DNA of 36,644 nt from Boothiomyces macroporosus. Its lineage: Eukaryota; Chytridiomycota; Chytridiomycetes; Rhizophydiales; Terramycetaceae. Shown here one piece after another: positions 27,960 through 36,186 of the stretch. The DNA lies in the NCBI GenBank assembly GCA_027604185.1, contig JADGKB010000122.1, forward strand, positions 1 to 36,644, given 5' to 3'. Position 1 is the first letter of the stretch; the number at the start of each line of letters is the position of its first letter. A program made the translations under genes and the position numbers. The notes under the pieces are model-generated. The model was not told where the DNA came from. It made no database searches and saw nothing but the letters and a program-made list of their open reading frames with translations.

Positions 27960-28657
27960 TTAGAAATAGTCATCTTTAATAGAAGGAAAGGGACCTTCTA
28001 CAGACTGAAAGTAAAAGGAATCATCATCCGCTATAGGAGTTGAAACATATGGACTATTAGGATCCGTATTATACTTTGGATTTCTGTACACTGATCTATC
28101 TGTATTATTTGAACTGGTTGCTACAGTAGGAATATCTGGTAGCTTCTTTTTGGTAAAAGTATTATGAACTTCAGGCAAATCTTTGATCCATGAATTGCTA
28201 TTTTTTGGCTGTGGTGCATTAACAAACACCAAGTCATATGCTAATTGCAATGCATCCATCCAGTCTTGATATTCCAACGAAGTGGGGCAAGAGAATCTAA
28301 TTAATTTCAATCCAACAGCAATTTCAAAAGTACAGGGTTTTCCCAATTTCACTTCGTCACTAACTACCATTGAGGTGTCCAAGTGAACAAATATAGGCTC
28401 TTCTTCCTGGTGCTCTGTAGCAATGATAATTACTGGGATTCCTGGGTTAATTATATAGTACTTTTAGCAGCTGCTGAAGCAATGTAGCCCAACCATGGAA
28501 TACTTTTCAAATGGACAGGAGCAAATTTGTCTGTTAGTGTCTCAAACACTTTTTGAACATCATTGATATTCACAGGAGCGCATAGAGTCACTAGTCTTTT
28601 TTGAGTCAACAGATTCCTTTTAACATTTAACCATCCTTGTTTGTATAAAAAGTCCAT
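27960..28657 (-). CDS. PH-domain-like protein B of tandem pair
   Basis: One 20-nt intron (28442-28461) gives 225 aa, ATG at 28657. It shares with its neighbour KQGWLNVKRNLLTQKRLVTL near the start, PWLGYIASAAAK before the intron, VIIIATEHQEEEPIFVHLD after it, and the terminal helix SLEYQDWMDALQ. The tail is longer and rich in Ser, Asn, Pro and Asp with several possible phosphorylation sites (PNSPYVSTP). Shared intron position and order establish tandem duplication. Function beyond membrane or protein binding is unknown. Confidence 0.7.
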
Positions 28658-28737
28658 TTGGAATAAACTTTTTTTCTGAAACTAAAACTGTTTGAGCCCC
28701 CAAAATGTGGCATTTATAACACGTGCTTTCAATGGTA

Positions 28738-28880
28738 TTAGGGTTAGATTAAGGATTTAGAATTAGAATTATGTTTTTAAACTTTTAGGAGTTAAGGTTT
28801 AGAGTTAAGCTTTTAAAGTTTTGGAAATTAAGGTTTTAAATCAAGCCTATAATTATAATCAAGGTAAAGTTAAACTCCAA
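28738..28880. repeat. Degenerate telomere-like stretch
   Basis: Starts TTAGGGTTAG (28738-28747) and continues with TTAAGG, TTTAGAGTTAAGC and similar T/A/G words for about 140 bases. It may be a decayed internal telomere-type array or simple-sequence drift. It sits between the PH pair and PINX1. Confidence 0.4.
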
Positions 28881-28893
28881 GCCTGGAGATCTT

Positions 28894-29749
28894 TTATTCC
28901 TTTTTACTCTTTTCTTTTTTCGATTTCTTTGATACTTTATCTCCCTTTACTTTTCTCAACTTTTCCTTTTCCTTCTTTTTAGATTTGTCTTTTGATTTCT
29001 CTTTAGACTCTTTTGACTCTTTAGGCTTCTTTTTAGACTTTTTGTTGGTAGATTTCTTTTCTACAGATTCCTCAGACACCTCTTCAAGAGGCTCTTTCTT
29101 TTCAGAAGTTACAGGCGAGTCTTGTGCTAGACTTGGGATATCTTTTCCAGAGAGCAAAGACTGGAAATTAATACCTTTTGAAGCCATCTTTTGTGCAAAG
29201 TAATCCTTGATATCTGTTCCCGTAGAAACTGTTTGAAGCCCATCAACAATATGCAACGGCTGGTCTTGCGCTTCTTTTTCCTTTTCAACCACAAGCTTCT
29301 CTCCATCTCTTTTTTTCCCAAATATATTATTAATTGAACCAGAATCGAAATTTGAAACAATCTTGTTTTTTACAAATTTAGCTCGCTTTCTAAATTAACA
29401 ATAATTACAAGTGTCTGCTTGATATAACTGGTGCTTCCTTTGCTTCTGGTTCAGGCATGATAAACACTTGGTCAGAACTCATATTTTTAAACATGTCGTC
29501 TAGAGCAAAAGTATTTTCCAACCAGTTATCACTAGTCTTTGCATCCGCACCAATGCCCCAGTTATTTGTTTTTAATGATACTTTAATATTAGTCTGTCTA
29601 CCAGTTTCATCAGACCCAAGCCCTTTTCCTTCTGACCATCCCATTTTCTCTAGCATTTTAAATCCAATCGCTCCTTTATCCTCTGTCCAATTCTTATTCC
29701 TAGGGTCGGCAGTAATCCTCTGTTTCTGTCTTGGTCCAGCTAAACCCAT
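28894..29749 (-). CDS. PINX1: G-patch protein PINX1/GNO1
   Basis: One 19-nt intron (29390-29408) gives 278 aa, ATG at 29749. The G-patch (about residues 25-68) reads GFKMLEKMGWSEGKGLGSDE then NNWGIGA, preceded by the basic MGLAGPRQKQRI and NKNWTED typical of PINX1/Gno1. After the splice come KRAKFVKNK and IFGKKR, then IKDYFAQKMASKG, matching the conserved FGKR and YFAKRM elements of the family. A long Lys/Glu/Ser tail ends the protein. PINX1/Gno1 acts in the nucleolus with the Prp43-type helicase in rRNA and snoRNA maturation and can inhibit telomerase. The clear two-exon match supports the 19-nt intron. Confidence 0.93.
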
Positions 29750-29910
29750 TTTTTTAAACTTTGAAAAAAAAAGAAAAAAATGTGTGGATATGAATTTCTT
29801 AGAGTATAATGCAAGATTTCTTTTTCTGTTCTACTTCTCCTATTATAACTATATCTTCCTTGAAATCTACTTTTCTCGGTGTTGGTGGTTTATCAGGTAC
29901 TTCCACTACG

Positions 29911-30858
29911 TTAGAAATAATTACGAGCTATGCAGACGGCATCTACTTCTGGCTCACTGGTTTTCTTTAGGATTGACTTTGCGACGGAATCTGACCTTGT
30001 TATTTGCTTCTTCTTTTTACCCAGCCGTAGTTTCTTTAGTAAATTGGATAATGGAACGTATAAATACACTTGTAATGAAAATATAGATAGAACGGCGTAT
30101 AGAGATTGTTGTGCTAGTAAGTCACCAAATGGAGTGCCTCTGTTCTGTGTAGAGAGAAAGTTTGCTACTTGGTTAACTACAAAGGGATATCCCAACGCAA
30201 CAGCAAACAATAGCTGTTTCCGGACTATTTCTTCTACATCTTGCCTAGCTTGGTAGCTTTTTATTCTTTGGTATTCTGCTGTTGACATGTACTGCTTCAT
30301 TTTTCTAGATATGAAAAAGGTCTTGATTATTCCATAAGCGATATTCACTGCAAACCAGGAATTATTACCATAGTCGTATATCTTGTTAATCAATAGTACC
30401 TCCTGCGGTAAAGTATTTGAAGCGCCGTATTCAAAATAACTTGCCCTTAGTAGAGTTCCGCTGCAAGCAAAACAGGCTGCAATGAATAATATGATTTGAG
30501 TTATTGCTACATTGATATCAGTGAGCCAATTAATGAGTAATTTTATGAATAGTAGTGATTCAAAGTCAACCACCAGGTTTGACACCATGTATGAAAACTG
30601 AAGAATATTAATCGCTGGGAATAATACAGCTCCAGTATTGGGTATATTAGTAATCAATAATATACATACATCCAATAATATCGCCAATGCATGCAAGAAC
30701 AAGAGCATATTATTGTACCTGATTCTGTATTCCCAATTGACTTGTAAAAATGAAATTAAACTGGAAGATGCGATTATGAGCATTACTGCGTGAAATAATG
30801 AGAATGATCCTTGTAATATTATTAGAGAGCTGTCTGGAACTGTCAACGAATTATTCAT
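29911..30858 (-). CDS. Seven-transmembrane protein, separate family
   Basis: 315 aa, intronless, ATG at 30858. About seven hydrophobic helices are visible, with a polar N-terminus, a charged loop between helices 5 and 6 (SRKMKQYMSTAEYQRIKSYQ) and a basic C-terminal tail (LRLGKKKKQ) with Ser-rich sites. It does not share the YISR or ELCLN landmarks of the four tandem 7TM genes. A receptor role is possible but unproven, and I do not recognise a named family. Confidence 0.65.
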   Translation of the reverse strand: MNNSLTVPDSSLIILQGSFSLFHAVMLIIASSSLISFLQVNWEYRIRYNNMLLFLHALAILLDVCILLITNIPNTGAVLFPAINILQFSYMVSNLVVDFESLLFIKLLINWLTDINVAITQIILFIAACFACSGTLLRASYFEYGASNTLPQEVLLINKIYDYGNNSWFAVNIAYGIIKTFFISRKMKQYMSTAEYQRIKSYQARQDVEEIVRKQLLFAVALGYPFVVNQVANFLSTQNRGTPFGDLLAQQSLYAVLSIFSLQVYLYVPLSNLLKKLRLGKKKKQITRSDSVAKSILKKTSEPEVDAVCIARNYF

Positions 30859-31276
30859 TTTGGAGAGAAAACTAATACGTCAGTCGAGTGATAATGTCAC
30901 TTTGGAGAAATCATTCGATTACCAATGTGAAATTTATTAAAGGGAAGGCTATCTTTGGGACTAATAGAGAATCCTAGGAAGACTGTATCCCAAAGTAACC
31001 CGTATTTCAACTGTATTTAATTTGAGCAACGGCAAACGTTCTGCATCGGCCACCAATAATCTGGATATATTACTAAAGCAAGCTCTGTTAAAATGGCCCT
31101 TGTCCTCTTTATATAGTTAAAATCTTCTGTCTATACATTTACTCTACTGCAGCCAAGAGCCGCTAATACCAACGAATACTATTGCCAACAGTCGCTATTA
31201 CTACCGATTACTAGACTGAGAAAAGCAAGAGCAGAGGATGCCCTTTCCAACTTTAGAAATTTCATTTTTTCAAATC
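30859..31276. other. Region before ATG5, possibly hiding a small spliced gene
   Basis: Holds the promoters of the leftward 7TM gene and ATG5. On the plus strand an ATG (about 30895) opens MSLWRNHSITN. With a 16-nt and a 25-nt GT-AG removal (the latter 31005-31029, with TTTAAT before AG) the frame continues through GKRSASATNNLDILLKQALL to a stop near 31110. The first of these introns is shorter than any firm one, so I do not call it a gene. A second open frame of about 90 codons with no ATG runs from 31106 into ATG5 exon 1 and ends in its first intron. Confidence 0.3.
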
Positions 31277-32065
31277 ATGGAGCGCAACGGCGAATATACA
31301 AAAATCATTTGGGAAATGAGAATACCGATAATATTCAAATTGATTTCCAGGAATTTATCAATTCAAGTAGCCGGTACTAATGTAGATATTAGCTTCAAGG
31401 GTCTCTTATCTCCCACAAATTTACAGCCAAATTAACGAGATACTGGATCGAATTGATCAACCGAAACTGGATTTCAGCAGGTGCTGGTGTAGCGCTGAAG
31501 AAAAGAGTTTAAAGTGGCATTTGCCTATTGGATTGCTCTACGATCTAAACAGAACTGTGTTTGCACCATGGACAGTCACTTTGAATGAATCGGATCACCC
31601 TTCCGATTTGTACATCTGGGACGGCGATAATTGCTTGTACGATACCTTCATGTCTACCTACAAACAAGTACATTGTATTAACAAAGGCTGATTATATTAG
31701 ATATGGGTCAATTAAAAAAGTGATGGGGCTGGCATTGAATGATACTACAATGTTGTGGGAAGCAGTAGCAAAAGGTAGTCGGTATTGATATAGGCGATCA
31801 TGATCAATATTTCAAAATACAAGATACTGTCGTTAAATCAGAGGAGCAATGGAAATCAATCCCAATTAGATTCTACTACAAAGGACAAATAATAAGACAG
31901 TTGGTTAAACTACAAGACACACTCCAAGATGTACTTGTTCAATTAGAAATCGTCCCAGAAAAACTACTCGCGCATTCAGTAGAGTTGGAACTGGATACAC
32001 CAATCGAATGGCTGGCATTCAACTTGTCTTACGCAGACTCTTTTGTTCATATAGTCATAATATAA
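31277..32065 (+). CDS. ATG5: Autophagy protein Atg5, three 19-nt introns
   Basis: Introns 31367-31385, 31668-31686 and 31775-31793 are each 19 nt; joined, they give 243 aa (human 275). Family landmarks: IIWEMRIPIIFKL at the start (Trp and RIP of the first ubiquitin-like fold), ASRVSYLPQIY, LKWHLPIGLLYDL, PWTVTL, then YGSIKKVMGLA, where Lys134 lines up with the Atg12-acceptor lysine, and TPIEWLAFNLSYADSFVHI at the C-terminus. Atg5 is conjugated to Atg12 and with Atg16 helps lipidate Atg8 during autophagosome formation. An upstream in-frame ATG at 31238 exists, but 31277 places Trp at the usual distance. ATG12 and ATG16 are not in this window. Confidence 0.93.
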
Positions 32066-32083
32066 TAGATTGCCAAATATATA

Positions 32084-33569
32084 TTATACAGTCGGTTTCT
32101 GGGTATAAGCACCAATCCCATCAACTAGACTAGACATGGAGCTCTTAGAATTCAAAGCATTTTCTTTACGGATGGATCCAATCGATTCCTTTGACCTTAA
32201 TTCATGGATATTCAAACTAAAAGAATCTCGAACTCTTTCTTGACTGTGGTTCCATATTAGCAATGGTCCATAATCTCCATCTACTCTTCGTGGTCTTCCG
32301 CCTTCTCCGTATTTCAATACATTTCTAAAACCTAGAGATTTGTAGAATGACTCTGCTCCCCAGACACTCCAAACTTGTATGGAAGTAACTCCTGGCAAGT
32401 ACATTAATTTGCGGATGATTTTTTTAGAAAAGCCTTGATTAATGGGTATTACCTCTATCTGCATAGGTGGTGCTGACATTAAGCTTATCAATATTGATCT
32501 GCCCTGGTTTGTCACGTACAGAAAAATACTAGGTAAATCATAAAGTACTTCACAAAATCCAATTAGTTTGGATAAATCAATATCAGAATTATCAGCTTGG
32601 TTCCATAACGATAGTACGTGATGCTCGTTTCCTGTTCTTTGATGACCAATCAAAATTTCAAATCTATCTACAGGTGTACCAGTGGTCAGCGAGTATAATT
32701 GGTAACAAACATCAATTCTAGCATGATCTTCAGGAGTCAAATCGAGAAACATTGGTTCTAATGAAGTCAACACTCTTTCAAATTCTCTAAATGATGATGC
32801 TACATTAATTAAAATTACCTGAACAGACACTTGGTGAAGATAGTCTCGGAGATATATTTTGCTGATAATCTTCATATTGTGTAACACTAGGAATGTGAAT
32901 TTTCTGTGATCGGAATTCTTCATTTTCAATATACTTCCAGCGCAAATCTTGTAAACAATAATGTACCTTCAGATCGATCAGTGTATCTGGACGAAGTAGA
33001 ATGTCTTCTAATATCTACAAGTGGGACTTCTTCCTTCTTTTTCTGGTATAGAGACATTACCATCTTTCGCAACATTGATCCGGCATACTGCAACAAATAA
33101 GTTGGAGAGAACATGATTGTCTTTACTAGTCTCAGTGAAAATAAGATGGTGTTTAGCCAGGCTTGAACAATCCACTTCATTATTACTGCAATCACAAATG
33201 AAACTATCCCAATAGACAAGATAAAGGGAAGTCCTAGTGCCGAAATTGGAATAGACAGTAGAACGGATCCGCCAGCAACTCCAATATACTATATTAACCT
33301 AGTATTACCCATACAATGGTCAACCGGTATAGGAACGATAGGAGCGTAGAAAAAGTGGTTTTTTCCTCCGTCTTTTGCTTTTGAATCATTATATTATGAT
33401 GCAACTCTCCCAATCTCGATTGCTGATAGTGATCACTGTGATAATCTGACTGCTGATCATTAAAAGTTATTGGTAACTGATCTGCCATGTTGGAAGGAAA
33501 AGTGCGGTTAATTGGCTGATCTACTGGTTTGGGATAAATCCATTTCAGCAGTGAAGATATTAGAAACAT
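32084..33569 (-). CDS. Membrane protein with GNAT-like C-terminus
   Basis: Introns 33289-33308 (20 nt), 32948-32966 and 32800-32818 (19 nt each) give 475 aa, ATG at 33569. The first third has a polar segment, then about three hydrophobic stretches (LYRLTIVWVYIGVAGG, LLSIPISALGLPFILSIGIV, FVIAVIMKWIVQAWL). After a basic linker comes a soluble domain whose end, SIQVWSVWGAESFYKSLGFR, resembles the last strand and helix of GNAT acetyltransferases. The acetyl-CoA-binding loop is not obvious, so activity is doubtful. Its stop is 18 bp from the ATG5 stop. Lipid-droplet or ER localisation is a guess from the hydrophobic block. Confidence 0.6.
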
Positions 33570-33821
33570 TGTAAAAGTTTAAGAAATGCAAAACCTAATG
33601 ACCTTGTGACTTGTGACAGTCAATCGCGGTAATTTTTTAATTACAATTATGGGAAACCCCTCTTGCTCAGACGATCAACATGGGTTCGCATTGCCTTGCG
33701 GTGCGCTGATAAAATGGTGTGGAGTTTTTAGTACTACTCAGGCTCGCTGAAATTAAAACACTTTTCCGTGCGAAAAGAGTGCGCTGGTTATGGTAATGTG
33801 TAATCAATATATTTCAAACCC

Positions 33822-34541
33822 CTAATTCAAAGCTACGTTAGCATGATCTACAAACTTTCCTGATAGATCAAGATTTGGATGTAATGCCAAATGGGCAATT
33901 TTGCGAGCAGGCTCTGAAGGGTCGATCAACCCTCCGTTTTCTTTTAATCCTACAAATTTCGAGTGTTCGTTTTCACTCATTATTCCACCTCCCTGTTTGC
34001 GAATATCAGTCTGCATTTCAGTATCAACTACTCCTGGTCTAACTGCAACAGTCGCAACTAATGGTTCTTCAACTCCCAAAATACTAGCAAAACTATTTAA
34101 CGCTGCTTTAGAAGTACAATAAGCACCCCAGCCAACAACTGGACGAACTGCAGCGCCTGAAGATACCAGAATAACGCTTCCGTGATTCTTTCGCAACTCT
34201 GGTAGACAATGCTTTACCAATTCCATTCCCGAAAATAAATTAATTTGAAACAACAGAGCAAGTTGCTGTGTATCTATATCCTTGATATTTTGGAATTGAA
34301 TGATCCCTGCATTATGAATTACACTATCAATGTGGTTGTATTTCTTGATGGTTTCGTTGTACAAGGTGAATGCGGACGAAGGGACACTTAGGTCGACTTG
34401 AACATAGTGATAATTTGGGTGGGAATAATTAGCTGGTGACCTTCCGCAACCGACGACGATAGAATTTGCGTTTAGTAATTCTTTAAGAATGCTAAATCCA
34501 ATTCCTTTTGAACTCCCAGTCAAAATCACCACTTTTTGCAT
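33822..34541 (-). CDS. Short-chain dehydrogenase/reductase, Irc24-like
   Basis: 239 aa, intronless, ATG at 34541. A classical SDR: cofactor motif TGSSKGIG (residues 8-15), NAG (77-79), catalytic Ser near 127-128 and Tyr141-x3-Lys145 (YCTSK), then RPGVVDTEMQT. Length and the PGVVDT wording resemble the yeast Irc24/YIR035C group of NADPH-dependent diketone (benzil) reductases. The substrate cannot be read from sequence. It is the only plainly enzymatic intermediary-metabolism gene in the window. Confidence 0.9.
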   Translation of the reverse strand: MQKVVILTGSSKGIGFSILKELLNANSIVVGCGRSPANYSHPNYHYVQVDLSVPSSAFTLYNETIKKYNHIDSVIHNAGIIQFQNIKDIDTQQLALLFQINLFSGMELVKHCLPELRKNHGSVILVSSGAAVRPVVGWGAYCTSKAALNSFASILGVEEPLVATVAVRPGVVDTEMQTDIRKQGGGIMSENEHSKFVGLKENGGLIDPSEPARKIAHLALHPNLDLSGKFVDHANVALN

Positions 34542-34592
34542 TTGAGATTGTGTTGAAAAATTCCACCTGCTGTTGGTTGCCTGAAATTATTC

Positions 34593-34879
34593 ATGTGGAA
34601 ATTTCAAGTTTTTAAAGAATTGTCGAGCGAGAAATGTGAATGGCTCTCGGTTACAAGATTAGCGGTCCGTTCTATTGCAGGTAAGAATACAAACACAGGT
34701 TTTATTTGTATCTACAGAATACTCGCTCTCGGACAAATATAAAATGTTGATCAATTTATTGGACTTTAGGTGGCACAATTCCTCATATGGTCTGACTAAT
34801 TGGTTTTTCAGTTCTACCAGAAGCCATTTGCGGACTGGCTGTGCCCCCACAGCCAATCGAGTATAAAACCACCAGCTAA
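34593..34879 (+). CDS. Small three-exon protein, 75 aa, unknown
   Basis: Exons 34593-34680, 34718-34789 and 34812-34879 join in frame into 75 codons plus TAA. Introns are 37 nt (34681-34717, donor GTAAGA) and 22 nt (34790-34811, with CTGACTAAT before AG). The protein starts MWKFQVFKELSSEKCEWLSV, has a central FRWHNSSYVLPEAICGL and ends PPQPIEYKTTS. No unspliced frame would reveal it. The 37-nt intron can also be read as two adjacent GT-AG units of 18 and 19 nt with no exon between. I do not recognise a family; a small mitochondrial or membrane-associated protein is possible. Support is frame closure over two junctions, not homology. Confidence 0.55.
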
Positions 34880-34895
34880 CACTAGATTAATATTA

Positions 34896-35486
34896 ATGAA
34901 CAAGGCTTTACCTGAAATTGACCAAAGCGGCTACAAAGTGTCGTTTGATACGAAAAAAGGGTCCTCCTTCCTGTGTTGTACCTACTCTTGTATTGGTGTA
35001 TTCTCTGGCATCGGGCTGGCTTGTCTCCCATGCTTTCCATCATTTGCCAAATGGACAATAGAATCGCAAGACTGTACGGTAGACGAAAAGAGGATTCATT
35101 TCAAAGTAGGTTGGTTCAACAAAGAAGACAAACTCATTCCTTTGGATAGAATCCAAGATGTAAATATTATCCAAGGGTTCACCCATCGCATGTTTGGAGT
35201 ATCCCAGATAGACATTCAAACAGCTGGAAATTCTGGTCAGAATTCAACTGGGGCTGAAGCGAGCCTAATAGCACCAATTGATCCTCATGTAGTCAGAAGG
35301 GAAATTATGGAGAGAAGAGATAAACTAGTTTTGGGTGGAGCATTATCAGGTGTAGATTTTGTGCAAACCACGACTAGCCAACCCCTTCCTTTATCTATGG
35401 ATATAGTTCAAGAATTGAAAGAAATTAAAGTATTGGTTGGAAACATTGAGTCCAAAGTACCAAACACCAATAAATTGAAATTTTAA
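34896..35486 (+). CDS. Bacterial-type PH domain (YdbS/DUF304-like) protein
   Basis: 196 aa from the ATG at 34896, which lies about 30 bases after GAGTATAAAACC, a likely TATA box inside the previous gene's last exon. A hydrophobic Cys-rich hairpin (CCTYSCIGVFSGIGLACLPC) is followed by a bPH2-like domain: DEKRIHFKVGWFNKEDKLIP, LDRIQDVNIIQG and RMFGVSQIDIQTAGNSG. The C-terminus is a helical segment (MDIVQELKEIKVLV). Such membrane-anchored domains are widespread in bacteria and found patchily in protists and fungi. Function unknown. It is the last intact gene before the right subtelomere. Confidence 0.7.
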   Translation: MNKALPEIDQSGYKVSFDTKKGSSFLCCTYSCIGVFSGIGLACLPCFPSFAKWTIESQDCTVDEKRIHFKVGWFNKEDKLIPLDRIQDVNIIQGFTHRMFGVSQIDIQTAGNSGQNSTGAEASLIAPIDPHVVRREIMERRDKLVLGGALSGVDFVQTTTSQPLPLSMDIVQELKEIKVLVGNIESKVPNTNKLKF

Positions 35487-35500
35487 TCGAGCGTTACATC

Positions 35501-35660
35501 AAAACTTACATCTGGGTAGCTGAAATGTCGATCATTGCTGCTCTAGCTCTCGCAGAATATTTGGTGTCTATTTCCGCCTTCTCTCCATTCTGACAACAAA
35601 ATATTCTGCAAGAAGTAGAAAAACAGTGACACTATTGCCACTACCCAGATGTAGTTTTTG
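35501..35660. repeat. Imperfect inverted repeat of the TYIWV segment
   Basis: Arms at about 35501-35562 and 35598-35660 are roughly 70 percent complementary (ACATCTGGGTAG ... GCAGAATATTT). Both read as the same hydrophobic coding segment (TYIWV...), once on each strand, so two copies of this gene piece lie head-on. The stretch could fold into a long hairpin. Confidence 0.65.
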
Positions 35661-35770
35661 ATAAGGGAAAGCTACGAAATGGCGCGACCATGGCAGTAAT
35701 ATTATACAAGCAGACATTGATCAAGTGCAGGTACATAGGCTTTATGAAAATCAGAATATTTTGGTTACAT
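35501..35770 (-). pseudogene. Decayed partial copy of the left subtelomeric membrane gene
   Basis: On the minus strand from about 35770, CATAAAGCCTATGTACCTG leads into a short reading MYLHLINVCLYNITA..PFRSFPL, clearly related to MFLRLINVCLWVLAA..PFRRLPL of the gene at 1277. It then loses frame at the KTYIWV segment and has no downstream exons. The inverted similarity therefore extends beyond the ITR, interrupted by the stretch 859-1250 that only the left end has. Confidence 0.65.
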
Positions 35771-36036
35771 GTAAAACCAGGTACGCACTCTATTGCTTTT
35801 CCATTATTCTTTTTTAATTATGTTTGTCGAATTTTCATGCTGTGTTGCTGCACTGAGGATATAGGCCTTCTCCACCTGTGAAAACCAGCGCACACAGCTA
35901 ATAGTAATTTTTATTTAAAGGAAATCATCCTGCTTTATATAGAAAAATAAGCTTTTTAAAGTTGTGCAATTCATGCGCTAGAAGATGCATGATTATGCAG
36001 GGTGGATGGTATTCTCTAATATTCTGTCCAAAAAGT

Positions 36037-36080
36037 AAAGAGAAAATAAGCAGAAAATAAAGAGAAAATAAGCAGAAAGT
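36037..36080. repeat. 22-bp tandem repeat in right ITR
   Basis: Counterpart of the pair at 562-605: two units beginning AAAGAGAAAATAAGCAGAAA. The unit count is the same in both copies. Confidence 0.85.
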
Positions 36081-36186
36081 AAAGGCAGCATTAATAGGTG
36101 TCAAGATTTGCCAAACATTCCGTGTGTCAGCAAGTAGAACCAAGAGTGTGTGAGCTCTTGGTAGCGATCAAAGAAGAGCTGTTTGG

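Noticed and set aside
33649..33750. 33-codon ATG frame (MGNPSCSDDQHGF...) between two genes
   Set aside because: Short, no neighbours in frame, no splice extension and no family resemblance; GC is locally higher but that alone is not support.
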